64,000 nt of DNA, taken from Lineus longissimus. Lineage: Eukaryota; Nemertea; Pilidiophora; Heteronemertea; Lineidae. Location: positions 20,544,070 to 20,608,069 of the forward strand of contig NC_088314.1 of the NCBI RefSeq assembly GCF_910592395.1, written 5' to 3'. A program made the translations under genes and the position numbers. Under the pieces are notes generated by a model. It saw only the letters and a list, made by a program, of their open reading frames with translations, had not been told where the DNA came from and ran no database searches. Positions 12,830 through 24,000 of this stretch are shown in pieces (the first letter of the stretch is position 1; the number at the start of each line of letters is the position of its first letter).

Positions 12830-14527
12830 AGTGGTCCTTTGCTGGCCTATGATTGTGACTTTGTACTCATGAGATTGATTTGGGGTTTAAGAAAACTAGA
12901 ATGTATAAATGTACTCTTATTGAAGATAAGGACCCTTTGAGAACTTTTAAGTGACAGTATTAGACTTGTGATTTTCAAACTTTCTTGACCCAAACAAGAT
13001 AAATTTGCATTGTTTAAGACTGGACCAAGTTTCATTGTGTTAAACTGTGAATTCAGGTGTAGAAGTTACGTCTTTTTTCATTTGTTCCTTGCGGAAGTAG
13101 ATTTTATGTGTTAAAACATTGACTGTGGACAGTTTTTGAAACTGACATTCACTTCAAAACTTGTTATATCCCCTTGCGATAGTAGAACCTTGTTACCATG
13201 GCAACTGTTACCATGGCAATCTGAGAAGCTAATGTTTGTGGTGCTGTTGTGTAGATTGCTACAGTTGTCCAGTTATTGTTTCGGCCAGATCGTGAATACC
13301 CCGGATGTGGACCTGTTCAAAAAGTCAAAACTTGGCTGCGGAAGTCACAGAAAATAACATATAGCAAAAATTCCAACACGTGGATAACCATTTGGCAGTA
13401 TGAAGAGAATTCTGTGTTATTTCTGTTACTTTCTCACAAAGTTTAGACTCGACGATGCTAAGAACTGATCCACTGTGCTAAGTTATTTCAACTTTGGTTT
13501 GACCTCCCTGAGTGTCGGTGGAGATTTCATCCTTTGTAACAAAAGATCTAATAAAATTTATACTAATATGGATATCGTGCTCTGTTTTTTATATCTCCTT
13601 GGTGACCGTCAGTAAATTTGATTGTATCACGTTCCAAACAATGTTCAAAAAGGGGGAAGATGGGTCAGATTGGACTTTTGAGAAGGCATTCTTAAATTTG
13701 GCTTGCAAGAATGCCACTGACCCTGCTGAAGCTTCTTTGGAGAAGATCGTGGGGTATCAATATTTAATGATGGTTCCTTCCCTCTTTGTTTGCTTCTGTT
13801 CTTACTGCATGGAGTTCAGCCCAATGACTGCACTGAAAATAATCCCCTGTGGCCAATTCTTAGCTTCATTAATGTGTAGCTTATGTTCTACCATTATGGT
13901 CTTATGGCAACGCATTGATGATGAAGTTCATAACGTTTTGATAGCATAACCTTTAAACCATTATAAGAAATTACTTAAATCACCTTGTCTCCATTTGGTA
14001 CCATTGTGAGTCAATAAGAGGCGAGAGTATAGATCTCGGAAATCATGTAACATTTTGTTCACCATTTGAGCTGAACTCGTGCAAATACTAGTTGTTAGAC
14101 ACCTCATTAGTTCTTTAAAAGTGCTTGAATTGTTCCCTTCGATGTCTGCATACTTCTAATAGTTGTGGTGATGCAAAGGATTGGCCCAAGCAGTAGCTGA
14201 ATTTGCTATGGAATACTGCTACGAAGGACTGAGGACACTGATGTTATGTGGATTCAAAACTGCCAGAACATTGGACACCAATCCAGATATCTGTCTGCTT
14301 TATGTTCAGTTAAAAATCACAATGAATGATGTGATCCCTCAGTCTTCTGGCCTGCATTTCCGAAGCACTGGTCAATAGAGGCCCCAGCGGGTGTCTAAAT
14401 GATGAGATTTGGCCAGAGTGGACAAGGATCTGGAGGTCACTATGCAAGCCATCAGTGAGGGACTTTATTGCCCAGAGGTTGCAGTAATACATGTAGTTAG
14501 CAGTCCAATAAAGAACAGAATCCTTCG

Positions 14528-14571
14528 TGAATGAAATTGATATGGGCTAGAAATCTATTGTGTATCGGATC
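14528..14571 (+). repeat. Dispersed repeat copy B (pair with 4703-4745)
   Basis: Near-identical to the intronic copy at 4703-4745, with a few substitutions, and followed by similar 'cctcattacctcgatag' sequence. Its presence at two unlinked sites supports a mobile origin. Confidence 0.6.
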
Positions 14572-14809
14572 GCTATCTACTGCCACCTCCTGGTAATAAA
14601 ATTCCTCATTACCTCGATAGTCTTAATAGTTGTTAGCTGCCTTTGGTGTTAATCTTCAACTAATACTGCATGGCCCAATGGATCTGTGTTCGATTTTGGA
14701 TGTCACTAACAACTGAGATCCTAATGGAATTTACCCTGCCCAGCTTCAGCACCAGCTTCGGCCCTTGCCTGGGTTTATGAAGGTCTCGCGCGGTCACCTG
14801 TCACTGTTA

Positions 14810-14993
14810 GCGGGTCACTTGTCAGGAGAACTCTTGTTAACTGTCTTGGGCTTGGAAACATGACATGACACGCCTTGATGTGGACAGGTGACATCGTGAT
14901 TCGTATGTAGCCCGCTCTTTAGAAATGACTTGTTCGATCTCCATAAGACGAATGACAAGTGAAAAGTGAGAGGATTAATGTGAACCCTATCTA
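14810..14993. mobile_element. Diverged MITE copy (ATAGRGTTCA-terminus family)
   Basis: It shares the core 'gtagcccgctctt..gaaatgacttgttc' and flanking cacttgtcac blocks with four copies inside the VWA-Kunitz gene introns. It ends gtgaaccctat, matching the right terminus of those copies. The left end is degraded. Confidence 0.5.
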
Positions 14994-15639
14994 AACCCAG
15001 TCATGGTGTCTAAACATTCCCTCCAAGTGTTCTTGGTCGTCCCCTTCCCTGATGAGGAACCTGTGGAGATGAGTCCAGAATGCCCCATGCTCACAGTGGA
15101 CAAACGCTTCACTGCTGAATGGGGCCATTCCGGCAAATCAACTGATAGATTCTTTAGTGGAACCAGAACCAGAAATGACCCTGTCCAGAATAGCCCCATC
15201 CAGCAAGAGAATAAAGCCTGTCCATTCGACCATAAGTATTTTGATCAACATCCATGGACGTTCGGCAATTCGGTTTAAAAGCCTCTGATTTGGATAGTAA
15301 CTTTATTACTGCCAAACATATTCTGAAACGAAGCCGACATGCCATCACCAAAGATCTGGTGAGCACAATGACCCCTGGCTCTTACATCCCAGTAAAGAAG
15401 CAAAACAAGTTGATCATATCTGGCATGAAAGGGGTTGACGTAAATGGCAACCTGTTCATTGCTATAGGTAAGTACTTTCATAATGGATGTACTTGGAACT
15501 CTTTGTCCTTGCCTCCATCAGTGTGAGAGGTTGATCCATGGTTACTTGTGGGGTACTGGCAAATCTATAGCCACCCTTACATGGTGCTGGCTGTCACTTA
15601 GAAATGCAACATCAATTTTGGCTTGAGTTTTGACATCAT

Positions 15640-17000
15640 TTTAATGCATATTTATCCTCTTCCACCCTGACCCTGATCAGGGCATAGATCAGAGACAACT
15701 CCTCTTCCTTCTGACTCTGTCTTTTGCCACTCTCTCTAGGTCATTCAGCTCCAGTCCTATGGACCTGGTTGTGAGCTGAATGACCTGGAGACTCTCTCCA
15801 AGTCATTCAGCTCCATTCGCTTCTGCCTCAGTTGAACTTCTCCGGGTTGTGCGTGGTCTGTCCCTGCTTCTTTGACCACTCTCTACGGGTCAATCAGCTC
15901 CAGTCCAACGGACCTTACCTCTTTCTCAGTGGATCTTCTCCAGGTTGTGTGTGGTCTGTCCCTGCTTCTTTGACCACTCTCTACGGGTCAATCAGCTCCA
16001 GTCCAACGGACCTTACCTCTTTCTCAGTGGATCTTCTCCAGGTTGTGTGTGGTCTGTCCCTGCTTCTTTGACCACTCTCTCCAGGTCATTCCGCTCCAGT
16101 CCTACATACCTCGCCTCTGCCTAAGTGGATCTTCTCCAGGTTGTGAAATTCTCTTTACTTACTTAATTATCCTCTTCTATCCCGACTCGGCATAGGTCAG
16201 ACGCAACTCATCTGCTCCACTTCCTTCTTGGCCACTCTCTCCAAGTCATTCAGCTCCAGTCCTACGGACCTCTCAGTTCTCTACCTCATGGGATCTTCTC
16301 CAGGTTGTACATTGTCTGCCCCTTCTTCTGCCCCTGCTTCTTTGACCATTGTCTCCAGGTCATTCAGCTCCGGCCCTACGGACCTCGCCGCTGCCTTAGT
16401 GGATCTTCTCGAGGTTGTGAGGGTCTGCCCCTGCTTCTTTGACCACTCTCTCCAGGTCATTCAGCTCCGGCCCTACGGACCTCGCCGCTGCCTTAGTGGA
16501 TCTTCTCGAGGTTGTGAGGGTCTGCCCCTGCTTCTTTGACCATTGTCTCCAGGTCATTCAGCTCCGGCCCTACGGACCTCGCCGCTGCCTTAGTGGATCT
16601 TCTCGAGGTTGTGAGGGTCTGCCCCTGCTTCTTTGACCACTCTCTCCAGGTCATTCCGCTCCAGTCCTACGGACCTTACCTCTGCCTCAGTGGATCTTCT
16701 CCAGGTTGTGAGGGTCTGCCCCTGCTTCTTTGACCACTCTCTCCAGGTCATTCCGCTCCAGTCCTACGGACCTCGCCTCTGCCTTAGTGGATCTTCTCGA
16801 GGTTGTGAGGGTCTGCCCCTGCTTCTTTGACCACTCTCTCCAGGTCATTCCGCTCCAGTCCTACGGACCTCGCCTCTGCCTAAGTGGATCTTCTCGAGGT
16901 TGTGAAATCCTCTTCACTTACTTAATTATCACATTCCATCCATCCCGACTGGAGCATTGATCAGACGCAACTCTTCCAAGTTACTTTAGTCTTTGACCAC
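15640..17000 (-). repeat. 97-98 bp minisatellite derived from a LINE ORF2 tail
   Basis: At least nine units with a 97-98 bp period are visible, e.g. the conserved 'tttgaccactctctccaggtc' at about 15874, 15972, 16070, 16342, 16439, 16536, 16633, 16730 and 16827. The reverse strand of a unit reads, in shifting frames, like the end of a non-LTR retrotransposon reverse transcriptase (GRP..TTWRRSTEAE..SVGLE.NDLERVVK). The array is interrupted by AT-rich 'cttacttaattatc' segments resembling a LINE 3' end. It is therefore a local amplification of a retroelement tail. Plus-strand frames through it are artefacts, since 97 is not divisible by three. Confidence 0.75.
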
Positions 17001-17004
17001 TGCG

Positions 17005-17400
17005 TCCAAGTCATTCCGCTCCAGTCCTACGGACCTTGCCTCTGCCTCGGTGGATCCAGGTTGTGCGTGGTTTGCCATTGCTATTTAACCCTGGGGATGC
17101 CATCTCAAGGAGTGACCTGTGATGCTCTTCGGCCTCCGCAGAGTGTGGCCCATCCAGTTCGACTTCCATCATGTTACTAGCGTCTTCATTCGTTCCTGAC
17201 CTGTTCTCTCCCACAAATCTTCGTTGCGGATTCCATCTTCCCATCGTATTCGGAGGACAGTTCTCAATGAATGATTGAAGCTGTTTAGTGGATGCGTTGG
17301 TGCTTCTCTACGTTTCACAGGCATGTAGCAGAACTGTCTTCACATTTGAGTCGACGATTCGGAGATTTGATTGGACACTGCACTCTTGATGTTCAAATTG
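17005..17400 (-). mobile_element. Decayed LINE ORF2 C-terminal fragment, antisense
   Basis: On the minus strand the sequence reads SNLRIVDSNVKTVLLHACET, then about 150 bases later a frameshifted segment with NGKPRTTWIHRGRGKVRRTGAE. These match the post-RT region of RTE/CR1-like non-LTR retrotransposons (typically 'LRIFNTNVKSVLLYGSETW' and 'KRGRPRNTWRR..EAE'). Stops and frameshifts show it is dead. It continues into the adjacent minisatellite, the presumed source sequence of the 97-bp unit. Confidence 0.7.
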
Positions 17401-17435
17401 GCCAGAGTATTTTGAAAGCTTCGTACTGCTGTGCC

Positions 17436-17720
17436 CTGTTGACATCTGTAGATTTCGAAAGGATTTTGATAGCGTGGGCTGCGAATCCTTATGGAAGATC
17501 CTCGCCAACTACGGTATCCCAGGGAAGTTAGTTTGCCTTATCAAGAAGACCTATGAACCATCGACTTGTCGTGTGGTAGGCAATGGGTCGCTGACAGAGC
17601 CATTCCACCGCCAGGGTTGTCTACTATTTCCGTTCCCCTTCCTGCTTGCCATATTGACGCTTACCCTAGTGAAAATCAGTGCCATCTATTGGACGACAGA
17701 TTCCCTGTTGCCCTGCAAGT
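17436..17720 (+). mobile_element. Decayed LINE reverse-transcriptase fragment, sense
   Basis: Plus-strand translation with one frameshift gives DFER, then FDSVGCESLWKILANYGIPG, then LVCLIKKTYEPSTCRV and RQGCLLFPFPFLLAI. This is the central palm segment of a non-LTR reverse transcriptase (family pattern DFEKAFDSVDR.SLWKIL..YGIP and RQGCLLSPFLFLLAIDW). It is opposite in orientation to the neighbouring C-terminal fragment, so two insertions or an inversion occurred. The catalytic YADD box is not present. Confidence 0.75.
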
Positions 17721-17976
17721 CATGCCAGTCGACATGTAATCCTTTGGTTTCCGTCACATGCACAAGTTAAGAAGGCCATGAAGTGTTGACTGCGGCATTC
17801 TTTTGACTTCATTTGCTTCTCTGTTATGAGGCTGTGAAAAGCGACTTGAAATCAAAATTTGCTTTGCAGTCACCATTGCCTGAAAACATGTACATGATGC
17901 ATGATATATAGTGCAAGGATTACCTGTATTGTCTCTTGATATTCTTCCTCTAGACAATAGCCTTGTGTCGTTTCAG

Positions 17977-18080
17977 TGCTTTGGATGCCGGAAGTTAATG
18001 GGCTTCCAAGAGCGCTCCAGACCTACCCACAAGGCCCAAGGCTACTGCAAGAATCCTGGTGACTGTCCGCCAGAAGATGC
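17977..18080 (+). other. Spacer module 1 of the giant protein (RK + Cys pair)
   Basis: Reads [14 protein letters not shown], then [13 protein letters not shown], immediately before the first DSDGDGIPD. It parallels three internal spacers: a basic pair, an L-(L/M)-x-F/V-x-E stretch, then G-x-C-K-x4-C-P. Two extra cysteines precede the RK pair. This is the first decipherable part of the protein. Confidence 0.75.
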
Positions 18081-21000
18081 CAAAGATTCAGATGGTGATG
18101 GCATTCCGGATCATATGGATGATGACGATGATAATGATGGTATTCCGGACAAAATGGAAGATGCTGATGGTGATGGTGTTCCAGATGTTGTTGATGATGA
18201 TGATGATAATGACGGTGTGCCGGATCACTTAGATGCAGAGCACAGGCGTTTCCGAGGTGGTTTTAAGGACACTGACGGGGATGGTATACCCGATCATTTA
18301 GATTTAGATGATGATGGTGATGGTGTAATGGACGATGTTGACACAGATGATGATGGTGATGGTATTCCTGATGATAAAGAGGACAGTGATGGTGATGGTG
18401 TCCCTGATACTCTTGATGACGATGATGACAATGATGGTATCCCTGATTCCCAGGACAAAGATCATTCAAAATTCCATGGGCGTGCAGTCCATGATTCTGA
18501 TAATGATGGTATTCCAGATCATTGGGATAACGATGATGATGGTGATGGTATCCCAGATGGCCGTGATGATGATGATGATGGAGACGGTGTCCCAGACATC
18601 GAAGAAGATTCTGATGGTGATGGTATACCAGATTATAAAGATAGTGATGATGACAATGATGGCATTCCTGATGATTTAGATGACGATTATGATCACACTG
18701 AAAACAAGGATAGTGATGGTGATGGTGTCCCTGATCATTTAGATAATGATGATGATAATGACGGTGTGCCGGATCATATGGATAAAGATGATGATAATGA
18801 TGGCATTCCTGATGACAAGGAAGATACTGATGGGGATGGTATCCCAGACCATCTGGACCAGGATGATGACAATGACGGTATCCCAGATCACCTCGATACA
18901 GACCATCAGAGCAGCCAGTTCAAAGATTCAGACAGCGATGGTATCCCAGATTATCATGATGATGATGATGATAATGATGGTGTCCCAGATCACTTGGATA
19001 ATGATGATGATGGTGATGGTGTACCGGACCACCAAGAGGATACCGATGGTGATGGAATTCCAGATCATTTAGACAATGATGATGACAATGATGGTATCCC
19101 TGATGACAAAGATCACGATGATGATGGTGACGGTGTTCCTGATAGATACGAAGATTCTGATGGTGATGGAATTCCAGACCACAGGGACCATGATGATGAT
19201 GGTGATGGGGTTCCAGATGACAAAGAAGATGCTGATTGTGATGGTATTCCTGATCATTTAGACAACGATGATGACAATGATGGCATACCTGATAGTCTTG
19301 AGGATGCAGATGGTGATGGAATTCCAGACCATTTAGATAACGATGACGACAATGATGGGATACCAGATCACCTAGAAGATGCAGATGGTGATGGGATACC
19401 AGATCACAAAGACAATGATGATGATGGTGATGGCATCCCAGACAGCCAAGAAGATGCGGATGGTGATGGCGTTCCAGATCATTTAGACCATGATGATGAC
19501 AATGATGGTATTCCAGACAGTCTGGACGATTCCGATGGTGATGGTGTGCCAGACCATTTAGATAATGATGATGATGGTGATGGTATCCCTGACCACAAAG
19601 AAGATGCTGACGGTGATGGAATTCCTGATCATTTAGACCATGATGATGATAATGATGGTATACCGGATACGCAAGAAGATGCCGATGGTGATGGTGTTCC
19701 TGATAACTTAGACAATGATGATGATAATGATGGAATTCCTGATCATTTAGACCCTGATCATCAGTCTCATAAACATCATGGTGATGATGATGGTGATGGT
19801 GTCCCAGACCATCTGGATACCGATGATGACAATGATGGTATCCCAGATCATTTAGACCCTGACTCTGTTGACTCTGATGGGGATAGTATCCCGGACCACC
19901 TTGATGTTGATGATGACAATGATGGTATCCCAGACGCAGAAGACACCGATGATGATAACGATGGAATTCCTGATCATCTGGACCCAAACCATCCAATGTT
20001 CAAAGGTGATAAGAAATCAGATAAAGATGGTGATGGGATCCCAGACTACCTAGATGATGATGATGACAATGATGGCATTCCAGACACTCTTGACCAAGAC
20101 CACTATCTTTCTAAGATTGTTGATTCTGATGGTGATGGTATCCCTGATTATGTCGACAATGACGATGACAATGATGGCGTCCCAGATACAGATGACAAAG
20201 ACGATGATAATGATGGCATTCCTGATCATTTAGACCACGATAGTTTGCAATATAAGAGGAGTAAGTTTCACGACACGGATGGAGATGGCATCCCCAACCA
20301 TTTAGATAATGACGATGACAATGATGGCGTCCCTGATCACAAAGATAATGATGATGATGGTGATGGTATTCCTGACCATAAGGAAGACTCGGATGGTGAT
20401 GGTATTCCAGATCATGCTGATACAGACGACGATGCGGATGGCGTTCCTGATCATTTAGATACTGACCATCCGCAGTACAGGAGGGGAAGGAAACTCTTAG
20501 GATTCCAGGAAAGGCCAAAGGTCAAGGACGCAGGTCAGGGTCATTGTAAAAGTCCAAATGGATGCCCGGATGATGATTCTGACGGTGATGGTATCCCTGA
20601 CGACCAAGATGATGATGATGACAATGATGGTATTCCCGATCATAAAGACAATGATGATGATGGTGATGGTATCCCGGATAGTCTTGAGGATGCTGATGGT
20701 GATGGCGTTCCTGACCACTTAGATAATGATGACGACAATGATGGAATACCAGATCATCTTGACCATGATCACCTACATACTGGTAAAGATTCCGATGGTG
20801 ATGGCATCCCAGATGATCTAGATGTTGATGATGACAATGATGGCATCCCAGATCATCTGGATCCAGATTCCAGAGACACTGATGGTGATGGAATTCCAGA
20901 TTATCTTGATGACGACGATGATGGTGATGGTATCCCTGATGACCAAGACAATGATGATGACAATGATGGCATTCCAGATCACTTGGACCCAGACCACCCA

Positions 21001-24000
21001 AGCTTCCGAGGTGACAAAACTATTGACACAGATGGTGATGGTATTCCTGATTACCTCGATGATGATGATGACAATGATGGAATCCCTGACTTTCTAGACC
21101 CCGACAGTCCTTTGTTTAAGGTGAGAGACACTGATGGCGATGGAATTCCAGATTATTTGGATGATGACGATGATAATGATGGTATCCCTGACAGTCAAGA
21201 TAATGATGATGATGGTGATGGTATCCCAGATAGTGACGAGGATTTAGATAGTGATAATGATGGTGTTCCAGATCATTTAGATAATGATGATGATGGTGAT
21301 GGTATCCCTGACAGGGATGATGATGTTAGACATGCACGCAAGACACTCTCTGTTGGCGAAGAAGATGGATTCTGCAAAAATAAAAAGACATGCCCGGACA
21401 AGGCTAAGGATAGCGATGGGGATGGTATCCCTGATTACCTAGATGATGACGATGATGGTGATGGTATCCCTGATGACAAGGAAGATGCTGATGGTGATGG
21501 AATTCCAGATTATCTCGACCCTGATACGAAAGACACTGATGGTGATGGTATCCCTGATTACTTGGATGATGACATTGATGGTGATGGTATTCCGAACAGT
21601 GAAGATAATGATGATGATGGTGATGGTATCCCAGACAATTTAGACCCAGATCATCCAAGTTTTGATGGTGACAAAGTCACTGATACTGATGGCGATGGCA
21701 TTCCAGACTATCTAGATGATGATGATGACAATGATGGTATCCCGGATTTCTTAGATCCAGATAACCCACTTTTCAAACTGAGGGACACGGATGGAGACGG
21801 TATTCCTGATTACCTAGATGATGATGATGACAATGATGGCATCCCTGATAACCAAGAAGATGCTGACGGTGATGGAATACCAGATTATCTTGACCCAGAT
21901 ACGAAAGACACTGATGGTGATGGTATCCCGGATTACCTAGATGATGACATTGATGGTGATGGTATTCCGAACAGTGAAGATAATGATGACGATGGTGATG
22001 GTATTCCAGATCACTTAGATCCTGATCACCCAAGTTTCAATGGTGACAAACTGACAGATACCGATGGCGATGGAATCCCAGACTATCTAGATGATGATGA
22101 TGACAATGATGGTATACCTGATTTCTTAGACCCAGATAACCCACTTTTCAAACTGAGGGACACGGATGGAGACGGTATTCCTGATTACCTAGATGATGAT
22201 GATGACAATGATGGTATCCCTGATAACCAAGAAGATGCTGACGGTGATGGAATACCAGATTATCTTGACCCAGATACGAAAGACACTGACGGTGATGGCA
22301 TCCCTGATTACCTAGATGATGACATTGATGGTGATGGTATTCCGAACAGTGAAGATAATGATGATGATGGTGATGGTATTCCAGATCACTTAGATCCTGA
22401 TCACCCAAGTTTCAGTGGTGACAAAGTGACTGACACGGATGGTGATGGGATCCCAGACTATCTTGATGATGATGATGACAATGATGGCATCCCTGATTTC
22501 TTAGATCCAGATAATCCACTTTTCAAACTGAGGGACACGGATGGAGATGGTATTCCTGATTACCTAGATGATGATGATGATGGTGATGGTATCCCTGATA
22601 ACCAAGAAGATGCTGACGGTGATGGAATACCAGATTATCTTGACCCAGATACGAAAGACACTGATGGTGATGGCATCCCTGATTACCTAGATGATGACAT
22701 TGATGGTGATGGTATTCCGAACAGTGAAGATAATGATGATGATGGTGATGGTATTCCAGATCACTTAGATCCTGATCACCCAAGTTTCAATGGTGACAAA
22801 CTGACAGATACCGATGGCGATGGAATCCCAGACTATCTTGATGACGATGATGACAATGATGGTATACCTGATTTCTTAGATCCAGATAACCCACTTTTCA
22901 AACTGAGGGACACGGATGGAGACGGTATTCCTGATTACCTAGATGATGATGATGATGGTGATGGTATCCCTGATGACGAGGAGGATTCTGATGGTGATGG
23001 TATCCCAGATGCTGTAGATGATGATTATAGCAGCGCCAAGCCTGGCCGGAGGCTTCTGTCTGTTGAAAAAGTGGGAAAGGCGAAAGCAAAGAAAGAACAA
23101 GGCTTTTGTAAAGATTCCAAGAAGTGTCCTGATAAGGCTAAAGACAGCGATGGTGATGGTATCCCGGATTACCTAGATGATGATGATGATGGTGATGGTA
23201 TTCCTGACACTAAAGAGGATGCTGACGGTGACGGCATCCCTGATTACCTCGACCCAGATACGAAAGATACTGATGGTGATGGTATTCCTGACTATTTAGA
23301 TGATGATGATGACAACGATGGTATCCCCGATGATCAAGATGATGACGACGATAACGATGGTATCCCAGATTATCTCGATCCTGACCATCCGAGTTTTAAA
23401 GGAGATAAGTTGAAAGATTCAGATGGTGATGGTATTCCTGACTATCTTGACGATGATGATGATAATGATGGAATACCAGATTTATTAGATCCTGATCATC
23501 CTCTGTATCGTCTCAGAGACTCTGATGGTGATGGTGTGCCAGATTATCTAGATGATGATGATGATAATGACGGTGTACCTGATCACTTGGACCCCGATCA
23601 CCCAAGCTACTCTGTTGAAAAGAACAAGGACACTGATGGAGACGGTATACCTGATTATCTAGATAATGATGATGATGGTGATGGCATCCCAGATAACCAG
23701 GAAGATACCGATGGTGATGGAATCCCTGACCATTTGGACGATGATGATGATAATGATGGAATTCCTGACCACTTAGAGGACGCGGATGGTGATGGTGTTC
23801 CGGATCATTTAGATAATGACGATGACAATGATGGCATACCAGATCATTTGGACCCAGACCACCCAAGCTATCAAGGCAAGAAGGATTCGGATGGAGATGG
23901 CATTCCTGATGATAAAGAGGATAGTGACGGCGATGGCATTCCCGACTACTTGGATGATGATGATGATGGCGATGGTATCCCTGATGATAAAGAAGATGCG

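Larger units (their letters stand above)
12830..15640. other. Intergenic region without a supportable gene
   Basis: Moderately AT-rich sequence. It contains short open frames without recognisable domains, a dispersed-repeat copy near 14528-14571 and a diverged MITE copy near 14810-14993. One open frame ends at a good GTAAGT donor (about 15468), but its phase does not match the following 17977 exon and no family is recognised. An upstream signal-peptide exon for the giant repeat gene should lie here or further upstream; I could not identify one. Confidence 0.5.

Noticed and set aside
13512-13949. A 145-residue open frame with hydrophobic stretches
   Set aside because: No recognisable family, no splice signals and composition like AT-rich intergenic DNA.
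15254-15467. Possible exon ending at a GTAAGT donor
   Set aside because: Phase 1 end does not join the phase 0 start at 17977. No signal peptide and no family similarity.
16228-16960. Overlapping plus-strand frames, each starting 97 bases apart
   Set aside because: Artefacts of the 97-bp minisatellite; the same peptide recurs with frame changes.
17911-17976. Using 17911 as the start of the giant protein
   Set aside because: The codon there is GTG, not ATG, and the region between it and the acceptor at 17977 looks like intron. An exon start after cgtttcag is more likely.
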